From Holosporales bacterium (lineage in GTDB: Bacteria > Pseudomonadota > Alphaproteobacteria > UBA3830 > JAIRMZ01), in assembly GCA_031279495.1 (NCBI GenBank), contig JAITIJ010000013.1, positions 1-16,518 of the forward strand: 16,518 nt of DNA, in the 5' to 3' direction. A program made the translations under genes and the position numbers. How positions within the stretch are numbered: position 1 is the first letter of the stretch; each line of letters begins with the position of its first letter. Positions 7,771-15,713 of the stretch are shown in pieces. Under the pieces are notes generated by a model, which was not told where the DNA came from, searched no databases, and saw only the letters and a program-made list of their open reading frames with translations.

Positions 7771-8609
7771 CAATGGCACAAGATTCCTCTGATGGCGCGT
7801 CTTTTATTCATGCAACAGCTCTTGTTTCTCCGCAAGCACGTTTGGGCAAATGTGTTAAAATCGGTCCATTTTGCACTGTTGGGGAGCACGTTATTCTCGA
7901 AAACGAGGTCGAGCTCGTCTCTCATGTTTGTGTCGATGGGAGAACGACAATTGGGGAGCGCACGAAAATATACCCCTTCGCCTCTATTGGATTCCCTCCA
8001 CAAGATCTAAAGTACCACGGAGAGCCTTCTGAATTGCGCATCGGCACAGACAATAAAATCCGCGAATACGTCACGATGCAACCTGGCACAGAAGGCGGCG
8101 GGATGATGACAACCATCGGCAATCATTGTTTGTTTATGGCAGGGGCTCATGTTGCTCATGATTGTCGCATAGGAAATTACGTGATTATGGCTAATTATGC
8201 CACATTAGCAGGTCATGTTATTATCGACGATCATGCCATCATCGGTGGGCTATCTGCGGTACATCAGTTTGTTCGTATCGGCGCGCACGCGATGATTGGT
8301 GGTATGTCTGGCATCGAACGCGACCTGATCCCTTACGGTACCGCAATAGGAGAACGTGCCAGCCTTACGGGTCTAAATGTAATTGGCCTTAAACGACAAG
8401 GATACTCTCTAGAAGATATCCAAACGTTGCAAACTGCTTACGGAAAGATTTTTGGGTTGTCCTCTGGTACGTTAGACGAACGTGTACAAGCAGTACGTTC
8501 AGCTTTCGCGGAAAACGTGCGCGTGCAAGAGTTGGTTAATTTTCTGACTGCTCCTACATTGCGCTCGTATTGTTTGCCAAAAGATAAATTCCCTTCTGAG
8601 GAAGGATGA
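7767..8609 (+). CDS. lpxA: UDP-N-acetylglucosamine acyltransferase LpxA
   Basis: LpxA starts lipid A synthesis by moving a beta-hydroxyacyl chain from ACP to the 3-OH of UDP-GlcNAc. The 280-residue product has hexapeptide repeats through about residue 195, the insert GFPPQDLKYHGEPSEL, the catalytic histidine His131 in AHVAHDC, and the helical C-terminal domain starting GLNVIGLKRQGYS. The start ATG overlaps the fabZ stop; a second ATG two codons later (7773) is an alternative. Its end overlaps lpxI by four bases. Confidence 0.96.
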   Translation: MTMAQDSSDGASFIHATALVSPQARLGKCVKIGPFCTVGEHVILENEVELVSHVCVDGRTTIGERTKIYPFASIGFPPQDLKYHGEPSELRIGTDNKIREYVTMQPGTEGGGMMTTIGNHCLFMAGAHVAHDCRIGNYVIMANYATLAGHVIIDDHAIIGGLSAVHQFVRIGAHAMIGGMSGIERDLIPYGTAIGERASLTGLNVIGLKRQGYSLEDIQTLQTAYGKIFGLSSGTLDERVQAVRSAFAENVRVQELVNFLTAPTLRSYCLPKDKFPSEEG

Positions 8610-9433
8610 ATTTAGGGTTCCTTTGCGGCAAAGGAAAACTGCCACAACTTCTAGCAGAAGCGCATAAAGAAAAAACCTGCGCCATTGTGCACCTGGAGAA
8701 AGAAGCGGAGGTTTGTTTGCCGGGAGTGCCGTGCTTGCGTACTTCTATAGGAAAAATCGGTACTATCTTGCAGTTTTTGAGAGAACAATCTGTTGACACG
8801 ATTGTCATGACGGGAGCTTTGCAGCGCCCTACCCTTTCCGAGATCTCTTTCGATTCTGTTGGTTTAAAGTGGAGCGTCTCTCTCAGCCGGCAATTTTTCC
8901 GTGGCGATGATGCTTTGTTGCGCGGCATTGTTGCCTTGCTAGAGAAAGAAGGCTTTGCTGTTGTTGGGGTGCAAGATCTTATGGCAACGCTCCTTACGCC
9001 ATCAGGAATACTGAGTGCGCAATCTCCGACTCCAGAGGAAGAAAGAGATATCGCCGTTGGTTTTAACGTCATAGAGAAACTTGGCCTAATGGATATTGGA
9101 CAAGCGGTCGTTATTCAACAGGGGCTTGTCCTTGGCGTCGAGGCCATAGAAGGAACACACGCTTTAATCACACGCTGCGCGGCTCTTCAACGTACAGGAC
9201 GCGGAGCAATTCTTGTAAAAGGAGCAAAACCGCAGCAAGAGATGCGCGTGGACTTGCCGACTATTGGATCTGAGTCGATTTGCGCCTTACATACGGCCGG
9301 TTTCCGTGGAGTCGCTTTGGAAGCACGTAAAACAATCCTTCTTGACCGAGAAGAAGTTCTTGCAAAGTCCAATGCCCACGGGCTTTTTGTCGTGGGCACG
9401 GAGAGAAGCGCGCATGACGACAACGATATGTAA
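8606..9433 (+). CDS. lpxI: UDP-2,3-diacylglucosamine pyrophosphatase LpxI
   Basis: LpxI hydrolyses UDP-2,3-diacylglucosamine to lipid X and UMP; it replaces the unrelated LpxH in Alphaproteobacteria. The 275-residue protein begins with the family's N-terminal NLGFLCGKGKLPQLLAE, has MTGALQRPTL around 68–76, a central part FRGDDALLRGIVALLEKEGF, and the C-terminal domain with LGVEAIEGTHALI and VDLPTIGSESI. Asp216 in the latter block corresponds to the catalytically important aspartate of the Caulobacter enzyme. EGTD is more usual than the EGTH seen here. It sits between lpxA and lpxB, as expected, and overlaps lpxB by 20 bases. Confidence 0.92.
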   Translation: MNLGFLCGKGKLPQLLAEAHKEKTCAIVHLEKEAEVCLPGVPCLRTSIGKIGTILQFLREQSVDTIVMTGALQRPTLSEISFDSVGLKWSVSLSRQFFRGDDALLRGIVALLEKEGFAVVGVQDLMATLLTPSGILSAQSPTPEEERDIAVGFNVIEKLGLMDIGQAVVIQQGLVLGVEAIEGTHALITRCAALQRTGRGAILVKGAKPQQEMRVDLPTIGSESICALHTAGFRGVALEARKTILLDREEVLAKSNAHGLFVVGTERSAHDDNDM

Positions 9434-10583
9434 AAGCGTGTTCATCGCTGCCGGAGAGCCTTCTGGAGACCAGCTAGGAGCATCTTTAATTCAGGATCTT
9501 ACCAAACGCGCGGCATATTCGTACAATTTTTTGGGTATTGGTGGCGAAGCGATGTGTGCTGCTGGACTAGCGTCGCTATTTCCTATGGAAAACATTGCCA
9601 TCATGGGTTTTCTCCCCGTTATCTCTCATCTTCCTCAACTGATTAGATGCGTGCAACAAGCGAAAAGGGCGTTGCTAGCCCATCCTCCGGATCTGCTCAT
9701 AACCATTGATGCTCCTGGATTTATGAATCGGTTACACAAGACAGCTCGTTCTCTTGGAGTTCCAATATTGCATTGGGTTGCACCTTCTGTCTGGGCGTGG
9801 AGACCAAAACGTGCACGCAAACTGGCTCTTCGCATCGATCATCTATTGACGCTTTTCCCTTTTGAGCCGCCATTTTTTACTCCATACGGCCTTAAGGCGA
9901 CGTATGTAGGGCATCCCATAGCGAAGAAACCAATGTTCACTTTTTCCAAGAGAGAGAGCGAAGAATTCTGCATCCGTCATGGAATAACTTCGACACAATT
10001 CGCACTATGTATTTTGCCAGGGAGCCGAAAGCTCGAGCTCGAACGTCATTTGCCAATTTTCGAAGAAACCGTAAGGTTATTGCTAAAGGAACGACCGAAT
10101 CTTCATGTAATATTACCGACACTTCTGTGTTGGAGGGAATATTTGGCCGAGAAAACACAGCATTGGCCTTGCACACCGACAATTATCAGTTCTGCTCAAG
10201 AAAAAAGACTCGCCTTTCACGTGTGCTCAGCAGCCTTGGCCGTATCTGGCACTGTAACACTAGAACTCGCATATGCTAAGACGCCCACAGTTGTAGCGTA
10301 CAAGACAGATTGGTTTTCGGCTGCCCTAATAAGACGTGTGTTATGTACCCCTTTTGTGGCTTTGCCTAACATCATTTTACAAAAGCCTATTATGCCAGAA
10401 TTTTTGCAAGAAAAATGCACACCCCCACTTTTAGTGGAGGCTCTTCGAGCTTTTTACTCCTCTGGGAAACGCGCAAAAGTGAAACATGACCTTCAACAGG
10501 TCATAGACAAAATGCACACTCCAACACTCTCAGCAGCAGAGGTGGCAGAGCAGCACCTTGCTTTTAGCAAGGCCGTTACGTGA
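9414..10583 (+). CDS. lpxB: Lipid A disaccharide synthase LpxB
   Basis: LpxB joins lipid X to UDP-2,3-diacylglucosamine, forming the lipid A disaccharide at the inner membrane face. I chose ATG 9414 (389 residues) because the sequence then opens with the family's KSVFIAAGEPSGDQLGA; the same frame runs back to 9264 inside lpxI, but those 50 residues do not fit. GEPSGD is at residues 14–19; further landmarks are IDAPGFMNRL, HWVAPSVWAWRPKRA, YVGHPIAKKP, LPGSRKLELERHLP and SGTVTLELAYAKTP, all typical of glycosyltransferase family 19. GGAGAG at 9400–9405 is a possible ribosome site within lpxI. It closes the operon; no clear terminator follows. Confidence 0.95.
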   Translation: MTTTICKSVFIAAGEPSGDQLGASLIQDLTKRAAYSYNFLGIGGEAMCAAGLASLFPMENIAIMGFLPVISHLPQLIRCVQQAKRALLAHPPDLLITIDAPGFMNRLHKTARSLGVPILHWVAPSVWAWRPKRARKLALRIDHLLTLFPFEPPFFTPYGLKATYVGHPIAKKPMFTFSKRESEEFCIRHGITSTQFALCILPGSRKLELERHLPIFEETVRLLLKERPNLHVILPTLLCWREYLAEKTQHWPCTPTIISSAQEKRLAFHVCSAALAVSGTVTLELAYAKTPTVVAYKTDWFSAALIRRVLCTPFVALPNIILQKPIMPEFLQEKCTPPLLVEALRAFYSSGKRAKVKHDLQQVIDKMHTPTLSAAEVAEQHLAFSKAVT

Positions 10584-10682
10584 TGCATTCTTGCAATTTG
10601 CGCAATTAATAAGGTTTCATCAGGAGGAACGGGGCGTAAGATCTGCAAAACAGTAAGATGCTCTATTGACAAATATGAAACA

Positions 10683-11285
10683 TTGCTTTGTTTAAGCGAC
10701 GGCACAGAGGCGATGCATCCTCTTCAAGAGGCAAAGGAATTGTCGGGTGACAAGGTGACAAGTCCCCCTATTGTCATCAATGACCGTCGCCTTATTGTTT
10801 ATAAGGGCTCTTTACGATTTGGCGATCAGCAGGGTACCTATGGAACTGTCTATAATGGTTCTTTGCGACTTGTCATTCGTGGAGAGAATATCGATGGAAA
10901 CAAACAACGTTTATTCATTTTTAGAAATACAAGAAGTGTTGGGAGGTGCCCGCCCTACCCGATAGTAGTGCTATCCCCCAATTTAACATCTGTCGTTTTT
11001 GAACCTGGCTCTCAATTTCGGAGCATCGAAAAAGAGTCTTTCTCGGATTGTATGGCTTTAACAAACATCGACATTCCCGGAAGCGTCTAGGCTATTGGTG
11101 AAGAGGCTTTTTCGGACTGCTCCTCTCTGACGTCTGTGACTTTTGAACATCACCATCGACTTTGGCTGATCGGAAAGGGGACTTTCATGAGAATAAAAGT
11201 ACAAGAAATTGCCCTTCCATCGGGAGCGCAAGGAGGAGTTTGCTGGCAAGCATTTCCAGACGGTACAGTGGTGATATACAAATAA
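10683..11285 (+). pseudogene. BspA-type leucine-rich-repeat gene interrupted by an amber codon (copy 1)
   Basis: The frame, which is open from the lpxB stop onward, encodes BspA-like (LRR_5) repeats: LTSVVFEPGSQFRSIEKESF, then SDCMALTNIDIPGSV. There a TAG (11088–11090) interrupts, but the same frame goes straight on with AIGEEAFSDCSSLTSVTFE and ends FPDGTVVIYK before TAA at 11283. The TAG falls exactly where V-x-AIG is expected, so it is a point nonsense mutation. Release factor 1, which reads TAG, is encoded nearby, so reassignment of TAG is unlikely. Start is uncertain: TTG 10683 or ATG 10713, neither with a good ribosome site, while a perfect AGGAGG at 10622–10627 has no start codon behind it. 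No signal peptide is visible. Intact relatives are often surface or secreted binding proteins. The first 405 bases might still be expressed as a short protein. Confidence 0.72.
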
Positions 11286-11315
11286 AAGACCGTTAAGCAG
11301 AAGACCACACGAGCA

Positions 11316-11378
11316 TTTCTTCTTCCCCTCCTTATGTCACAAAAAAAGATGCAAGGAGGGGCGATGGTGGAAGAAAGA
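11316..11378 (+). other. Large interrupted hairpin after LRR copy 1
   Basis: CCCCTCCTT (11325–11333) pairs perfectly with AAGGAGGGG (11353–11361) around a 19-base loop that contains seven A; TTTCTTC before it can pair with the GAAGAAAG after it across a bulge. It starts about 30 bases after the pseudogene stop. There is no T run, so its role is unclear. Confidence 0.45.
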
Positions 11379-11607
11379 TTCAAGTCGCGCTTATCTTATG
11401 ACATATTTACAAATACAACCACCCAACACGCGCCGAAGCAGTAAGATGTCCCACAGTGGCATTATCGTCGATCTGAACCAGTCGAGAGGAGCGATATCTT
11501 CTCGTCAAAGAAGCTTCTCTTCAGAAACATTTTCTCACAGAATAATTTGATCGCTGCCTGCGAAAGAAATAGGATAAAAAAAAGAGAAATGCCTTTCTGC
11601 GGCTGCT
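11379..11607. other. Spacer between convergent LRR copy 1 and prfA, no gene
   Basis: No credible frame. It contains CAGTAAGATGTC at 11439–11450, a 12-mer also present after LRR copy 2 (15730–15741). The T-rich minus-strand tract at 11572–11587 may help end prfA transcription. Confidence 0.5.
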
Positions 11608-11627
11608 CTACCCTCATCAAAGGGTAG
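11608..11627 (-). terminator. Hairpin downstream of prfA
   Basis: CTACCCT / AGGGTAG forms a perfect 7-bp stem with a 6-base loop, about 30 bases past the prfA stop on the minus strand. A second weak stem and a run of eight T on the minus strand follow further downstream. Likely end of the hisS–prfA transcript. Confidence 0.5.
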
Positions 11628-11658
11628 TGCTTTGCCTACTATTTACCGTCTTTACGAC

Positions 11659-12747
11659 TTAAGCTCTGGTTTCAGAATACCCTTGAGCCAATCTGGTATC
11701 TTGATCAGCGCGAATAAGAGCTTTTACTAGCTCTTCTAACGCTTCTCCCGCCAAGACCTTATCCAATTTGTAAAGCGTTAAGTTGATACGATGATCTGTC
11801 ACGCGTCCTTGAGGAAAATTGTATGTCCGTACCCGTTCGGAACGCTCTCCGGTGCCTACTTGACTTTTTCGATCTGCAGCACGCTCCGCTTCGACACGCG
11901 CTCTTTCTAGCTCAAACAATCGCGCTCGTAGGATTTTCATCGCTCGTGCTTTGTTCATGTGCTGTGAGCGCTCATCTTGCTGAAAAACGACCAGTCCTGT
12001 GGGAAGGTGCGTAAGGCGCACAGCACTCTCAGTTTTGTTGACGTGTTGCCCACCTGCTCCAGAAGCGCGCATTACATCAATTTTCAAATCCTTATCCTCT
12101 AGTTGAACATCCACCTCCTCCGGTTCCGGCAGCACAGCCACTGTTGCGGTCGACGTGTGAATACGTCCACTAGCTTCCGTTGTGGGAACGCGCTGCACTC
12201 GATGTACACCCATCTCGAACTTTAATTGAGAAAAAACACCTTTCCCTTTGATACTCGCAGAGGCTTCTTTCACTCCTCCCAATTCGTTCTCGTGGATGTA
12301 TAAGACCTCAATACGCCATTTCTGAAGTTCAGCATAACGCTGATACATCCGAAACAGATCCGCAGCGAATAATCCCGCTTCGTCTCCTCCTGCCCCCGCA
12401 CGAATCTCGATAATTGCGTTCTTTTCATCGAAGGCGTCTTTGGGAAGTAGCAAAACTTTCAACTGATATTCAAGATCTGGGAGTTTCTCCTGCAATAACG
12501 CTATTTCTTGTACAGCTAGAGTGGAAAAGGCGTCATCCTCTGGATCTTCTCGTATACTCTCTTCTAGCTGCGCAATTTCTTTCTGTACCCTTTGCGTCTC
12601 GATAATGCGTTCTATGATGGGCTCAAGGTCTGAAAACTCTCGAGAGAGTGCGATAAAGCGCTCTGCATTTCCGGCCTCTTTTGTCATAGCTGCTTTTACG
12701 TCAGCAAAACGCTTAAGATAAATATCGTATGTCGCGCGTAAGCTCAT
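11659..12747 (-). CDS. prfA: Peptide chain release factor 1
   Basis: RF1 recognises UAA and UAG in the ribosomal A site and triggers release of the peptide. The 362-residue length is standard. The stop-codon-reading PxT motif is PTT at residues 188–190 (in VQRVPTTEASGRIHTS), and the catalytic GGQ is at 232–234 in RASGAGGQHVNKTESAVRL. The N-terminal coiled region (1–105) and IEIRAGAGGDEAGLFA are typical. RF2 would have SPF in place of PxT, so the choice of RF1 is clear. The start overlaps the hisS stop as ATGA, indicating coupled translation. prmC, which methylates the GGQ glutamine and often follows prfA, is absent here. Confidence 0.96.
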   Translation of the reverse strand: MSLRATYDIYLKRFADVKAAMTKEAGNAERFIALSREFSDLEPIIERIIETQRVQKEIAQLEESIREDPEDDAFSTLAVQEIALLQEKLPDLEYQLKVLLLPKDAFDEKNAIIEIRAGAGGDEAGLFAADLFRMYQRYAELQKWRIEVLYIHENELGGVKEASASIKGKGVFSQLKFEMGVHRVQRVPTTEASGRIHTSTATVAVLPEPEEVDVQLEDKDLKIDVMRASGAGGQHVNKTESAVRLTHLPTGLVVFQQDERSQHMNKARAMKILRARLFELERARVEAERAADRKSQVGTGERSERVRTYNFPQGRVTDHRINLTLYKLDKVLAGEALEELVKALIRADQDTRLAQGYSETRA

Positions 12748-13970
12748 AAAAGGTCTGCAGCAAATCTTTCTAAACAGGCAAGTGGTACGTGTTCTTGTGT
12801 TCGCCGATCAAGGTCTTTTACAAGAATAGTTCCGGAACGCTTTTCCTCTTCCCCAAAAACAACGGCGTATCGTGCCCCCCTCTTATCGGCTTTCTTTAAA
12901 AGCTTCCCTAGGTCCTTGCCGCAGAAAACCTCCACAATGCGTCCCTGCCTGCGGAACAAATCCGCATACACATGCGCCTCAGCTTCATACCCTATTGCAA
13001 TAACGGCGATTAAACACTCCATTTTTTCTTCTATAGAGGCCATGAGCGACAGTCGCTCGATTCCTGCTGCCCATCCAAATCCAGGAATAGCTGGACCTCC
13101 CATCAACGTTACAAGATGATCATAGCGCCCTCCTGCAAGAACAGTGCCGCTACCTGTTGAAGGAACGAACTCGAATACGGTGTGCGTGTAATAGTCCAAG
13201 CCGCGCACAAGCCGTGGATTGTGACGATAGGGTATGCCAAGAGTCTGCAACCCTAAGCACAAAGTCTCGAAAAACATTTGCGCTTCTGGAGTGAGAAAGT
13301 CCTTTAATAGCGGAGCGTTTCGGACAAGCTCTTGATCCTCTGGTTCCTTAGAGTCCAAAATTCGGAGAGGGTTTTGATCAAGACGGCGTTGACTTAAAGC
13401 CGAAAGAGAAGATCGCCCCTTGGTGAAATACGTCACCAAAGCTTCTTTATAGGCCGCGCGCGATGGCGTGTCGCCTAATGTGTTTATCTCGAGAATGGCT
13501 TCTATATGAAGAGAAATTAGATAGCGGTAGGCAAGCGCAATACTTTCCGTATCTTCCCAAGGCGTTGCACTCCCTATGCTTTCAATACCCAGTTGATGAA
13601 ATTGGCGATAACGACCTTTCTGTGGGCGTTCGTAGCGAAACATAGGCCCTGCATAAAATATTTTCCACGGCAAAACGTCCGTCAGCCCATTCGAAAGAAA
13701 TGCGCGCACGATCGCGGCTGTACCTTCTGGACGCAGCGCCAGTGTCTCTCCTCCACGATCCGTAAGAAGATACATCTCCTTCCCAACGACATCACTTGAT
13801 TCCCCTAAAGGACGAGAGAAAACTTCTGCTCTCTCTAAAATTGGCGTATGCACCTCTTTGTATCCATACTGGCGGGCTAACGCACGCCCTTGCTCTATCA
13901 GGAAAGAAAAGCGCCTTGCTTCCTGTGGCAAGAGATCGTGCATGCCCCGTACGGGCTGAAAAGTAGCCAT
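12744..13970 (-). CDS. hisS: Histidyl-tRNA synthetase
   Basis: A class II aminoacyl-tRNA synthetase charging tRNA-His. The 408-residue protein shows VRGMHDLLP at the N-terminus, LALRPEGTAAIVRA (77–90), motif 2 FRYERPQKGRYRQFHQLGIE (111–130), the histidine-binding LVRGLDYYTHTVFEF (254–268), AGGRYDHL and motif 3 GFGWAAGIERL (297–307), then the C-terminal anticodon-binding domain. The motif 2 loop is of the ordinary bacterial type, not the divergent form found in alphaproteobacteria whose tRNA-His lacks the extra G at position -1. AAGGAG lies 11 bases before the ATG. First gene of a two-gene minus-strand operon with prfA. Confidence 0.96.
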   Translation of the reverse strand: MATFQPVRGMHDLLPQEARRFSFLIEQGRALARQYGYKEVHTPILERAEVFSRPLGESSDVVGKEMYLLTDRGGETLALRPEGTAAIVRAFLSNGLTDVLPWKIFYAGPMFRYERPQKGRYRQFHQLGIESIGSATPWEDTESIALAYRYLISLHIEAILEINTLGDTPSRAAYKEALVTYFTKGRSSLSALSQRRLDQNPLRILDSKEPEDQELVRNAPLLKDFLTPEAQMFFETLCLGLQTLGIPYRHNPRLVRGLDYYTHTVFEFVPSTGSGTVLAGGRYDHLVTLMGGPAIPGFGWAAGIERLSLMASIEEKMECLIAVIAIGYEAEAHVYADLFRRQGRIVEVFCGKDLGKLLKKADKRGARYAVVFGEEEKRSGTILVKDLDRRTQEHVPLACLERFAADLL

Positions 13971-14000
13971 AAACGTTTGGTCTCCTTCACCTCGCTACTG

Positions 14001-14029
14001 TGTATATTGAGAAAAACATCCAGGCGCAA
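14001..14029 (-). promoter_or_regulatory. Weak promoter candidate for hisS–prfA
   Basis: On the minus strand TTGCGC (14024–14029) and TATACA (14001–14006) are separated by 17 bases, about 30 bases before the hisS start. Spacing is ideal, but the boxes match the consensus only at three and four positions. Confidence 0.28.
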
Positions 14030-14171
14030 TGTCTTCGAGTAGCACAGCTATGCTGTCGTGTTATTAGGCTACTGCATAAAAACGTACAAGGTAGATTGCT
14101 TTGCAGAGCCCTGGTATTCTTGAAGCTGGACAGCAAATCAATCGTAAGAAGAATACGACACGCAGCAACCT

Positions 14172-14396
14172 ATGAAGAATCCACACTACTTAAAAAAAAG
14201 CTTAAAAAGCACAAGGAGGCGTTCCCTTAATTCCTTAGTTTTCCTTGGCAGCATAGTATTTCTCCTAAGCGCTTGCGGCAAACGGGGAGCACTCATTCCG
14301 CCAGAACCCGAATCAATTCCTTTTCCACGCCAATACCCAACCCCACTCCCCGAGGAAGACCTGCACAAAAGCAGAGGAAAGAATGTGAAAGAATGA
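14172..14396 (+). CDS. Small lipoprotein, LptM/YifL-like
   Basis: A 74-residue protein with a basic N-terminus (about 17 residues with many Lys and Arg), a hydrophobic segment SLVFLGSIVFLL and a lipobox LLSAC, so Cys37 should be lipidated. It is followed by GKRGALIPPEP, the short glycine- and proline-rich pattern of the LptM (YifL) group. In E. coli LptM binds the LPS translocon LptDE and helps its maturation; a like role here is inference from the pattern alone. In many Alphaproteobacteria the gene lies between argH and lysA, but neither is present here. There is no ribosome site before the ATG; a good AAGGAGG at 14212–14218 lies inside the frame but is not followed by a usable start before the lipobox. 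It is divergent from hisS with about 200 bases between. Confidence 0.65.
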   Translation: MKNPHYLKKSLKSTRRRSLNSLVFLGSIVFLLSACGKRGALIPPEPESIPFPRQYPTPLPEEDLHKSRGKNVKE

Positions 14397-14872
14397 GCAG
14401 GGACAGCTAAGTTGATTGAAGGGAAGCACTAAGCGAGACAACCAAGGGAATCTGCTTCCTCCTATGCTTTAATGTTTCTTTTCAGGTTTGTAGAAAATCT
14501 TGTTTTTCGTTTTTTACCCCTAGTAAAAATTTCTTTTCAATATAACTCTTTCCTCTACACTCTAAGCTCCCCATTCCGCAGAGGGTATAGCGAAATCCAG
14601 CATAGGTCACTTTTAGTAGATGAAACCAGTTTCGCCTTTTCTTTATCGCTATTTCGAATGCTATTTCATTCCTCTTTTCATTCACTCCTTTTCCTTTCCA
14701 TAGAGGGAAAGAAATTCTCATATCACATTAACCGGTTAAGGAAAATTTAGGAGGGAGCCTATGCTCTACTAACAAATATATTCTGGTTCTTATGTAGAAT
14801 CTCAAGAGATTATTAGATTATTAAGAGAAGCAACGAAATGACTGTGGAAATACGTCTTGTCAAAAATACCGT
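14397..14872. other. Intergenic stretch without a supported gene
   Basis: AT-rich. GGAAGCA (14422–14428) and TGCTTCC (14453–14459) could form a hairpin with a 24-base loop after the lipoprotein gene, followed by a T-rich segment; a weak terminator at best. A 92-residue Phe- and Ser-rich frame at 14472–14750 has no ribosome site or recognisable motif and is probably chance. Confidence 0.5.
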
Positions 14873-15633
14873 GTGACAAGAGCCTTAATGTCGTCAAAGC
14901 TGGCCGCATTATTCGTGAGGGTTTGGCATAAATTGTCAGGCAATAGTGTGTTGACGAAAACATACTGCATTTGTTTGTGGATTCACGGGCGATATTGGTA
15001 GACCCCCATTCGGGTGTAGGTGAGCCGCTTAACATCTGTCGCTTTTTGGTCTTATCATTCTATTTATTCTATCCTCTACTTTGAGAAATTGGAGAGGGAG
15101 CTCATGGAGCTTTCTGCGATCTATTTTCATTTTCAACTCTGTTGAAGCTATCAGAGGGCGCACATTTTCCGATTGTCCTCTTTTAACTTCGATAATCCTT
15201 GATGAAAGAAACTCTCAGCTTAAGGAAATCGGAGAGGTAACCTTCCTCCATTGCAAGTCTTAACAAACAAACTCTTCTATCTGCGAGTGTTTGTTCTTTG
15301 GGTTGGAACATTTTCTTTCATTGCAACTCTTTGCGTTCCTTGAACTTTAGTTCTGGATTTCATCCTCAGATAATCGGAGAAGGAACTTTCCTTAGTTGTT
15401 GGTCTTTAACAGACATTCTCATTTCCAAAAGCGTTCAGATTATTAATCTTAATAAGAGGGCTGCTGGGAACTGTGTATTTTTAGCCTTTGCAACCTTTGA
15501 GTCTTACTCTCAACTTCAGAGAATCGAATGGAATGCTTTCTTGGGAACAACTGAAAAGAACTCTCCAGGCCAAAGTGCGGAAAGGCGCCCATCCGCGAGC
15601 CTAACAAAAGGTACAGTGGTAGTGTTCAAATAA
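14873..15633 (+). pseudogene. Decayed BspA-type leucine-rich-repeat gene (copy 2)
   Basis: This is a broken paralogue of the gene at 10683–11285. GTGACAAG at 14873 aligns with 10755; just after it one base is missing, and in the shifted frame SLNVVKAGRIIREGLA (14881–14928) parallels PIVINDRRLIVYKGSL of copy 1, then stops. TTAACATCTGTCG (15029–15041) is identical to 10983–10995 and encodes LTSV. Further repeats appear in alternating frames: NSVEAIRGRTFSDCPLLTSI, SQLKEIGEVTFLHCKS, then after a frameshift near 15258 LGWNIFFHCNSLRSLNFSS, IIGEGTFLSCWSLTDI and SQLQRIEWNAF. The end, KGTVVVFK then TAA at 15631, matches copy 1's DGTVVIYK. At least three frame disruptions make it non-functional. The tail from 15298 on is still a 111-residue open frame. 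Confidence 0.72.
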
Positions 15634-15689
15634 GAAAATGTCTGAAACAGAACGACTATAGCTTAAGCACTCTTTTTTCCCCTCTCTGT

Positions 15690-15713
15690 CCCCTTCCCTC
15701 CCCTCCCCTCCCC
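15690..15713 (-). repeat. C-run tandem repeat, G-quadruplex-type motif on the minus strand
   Basis: Five C runs of 3–4 bases are separated by single or double T (CCCTC repeated four times in a row at 15696–15715). Read on the minus strand this is G4-A-G4-A-G4-A-G3-AA-G4, which meets the usual pattern for a very stable G-quadruplex with one-base loops. It begins 57 bases after the copy 2 stop codon. Confidence 0.85.

Noticed and set aside
9264..9413. Possible 50-residue N-terminal extension of LpxB
   Set aside because: The added residues lie inside lpxI in another frame and do not resemble LpxB; ATG 9414 starts directly before the conserved GEPSGD region.
11088..11090. TAG as a reassigned sense codon
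   Set aside because: Intact RF1 is encoded nearby with normal PxT and GGQ motifs, and TAG ends the repeat-protein gene at 417–419, so TAG is a stop here.
14000..14230. Plus-strand 76-residue frame before the lipoprotein gene
   Set aside because: It overlaps the lipoprotein start, lacks a ribosome site and motif, and covers the probable hisS promoter.
14472..14750. Plus-strand 92-residue Phe/Ser-rich frame
   Set aside because: AT-rich low-complexity translation without start signal or recognisable membrane topology.
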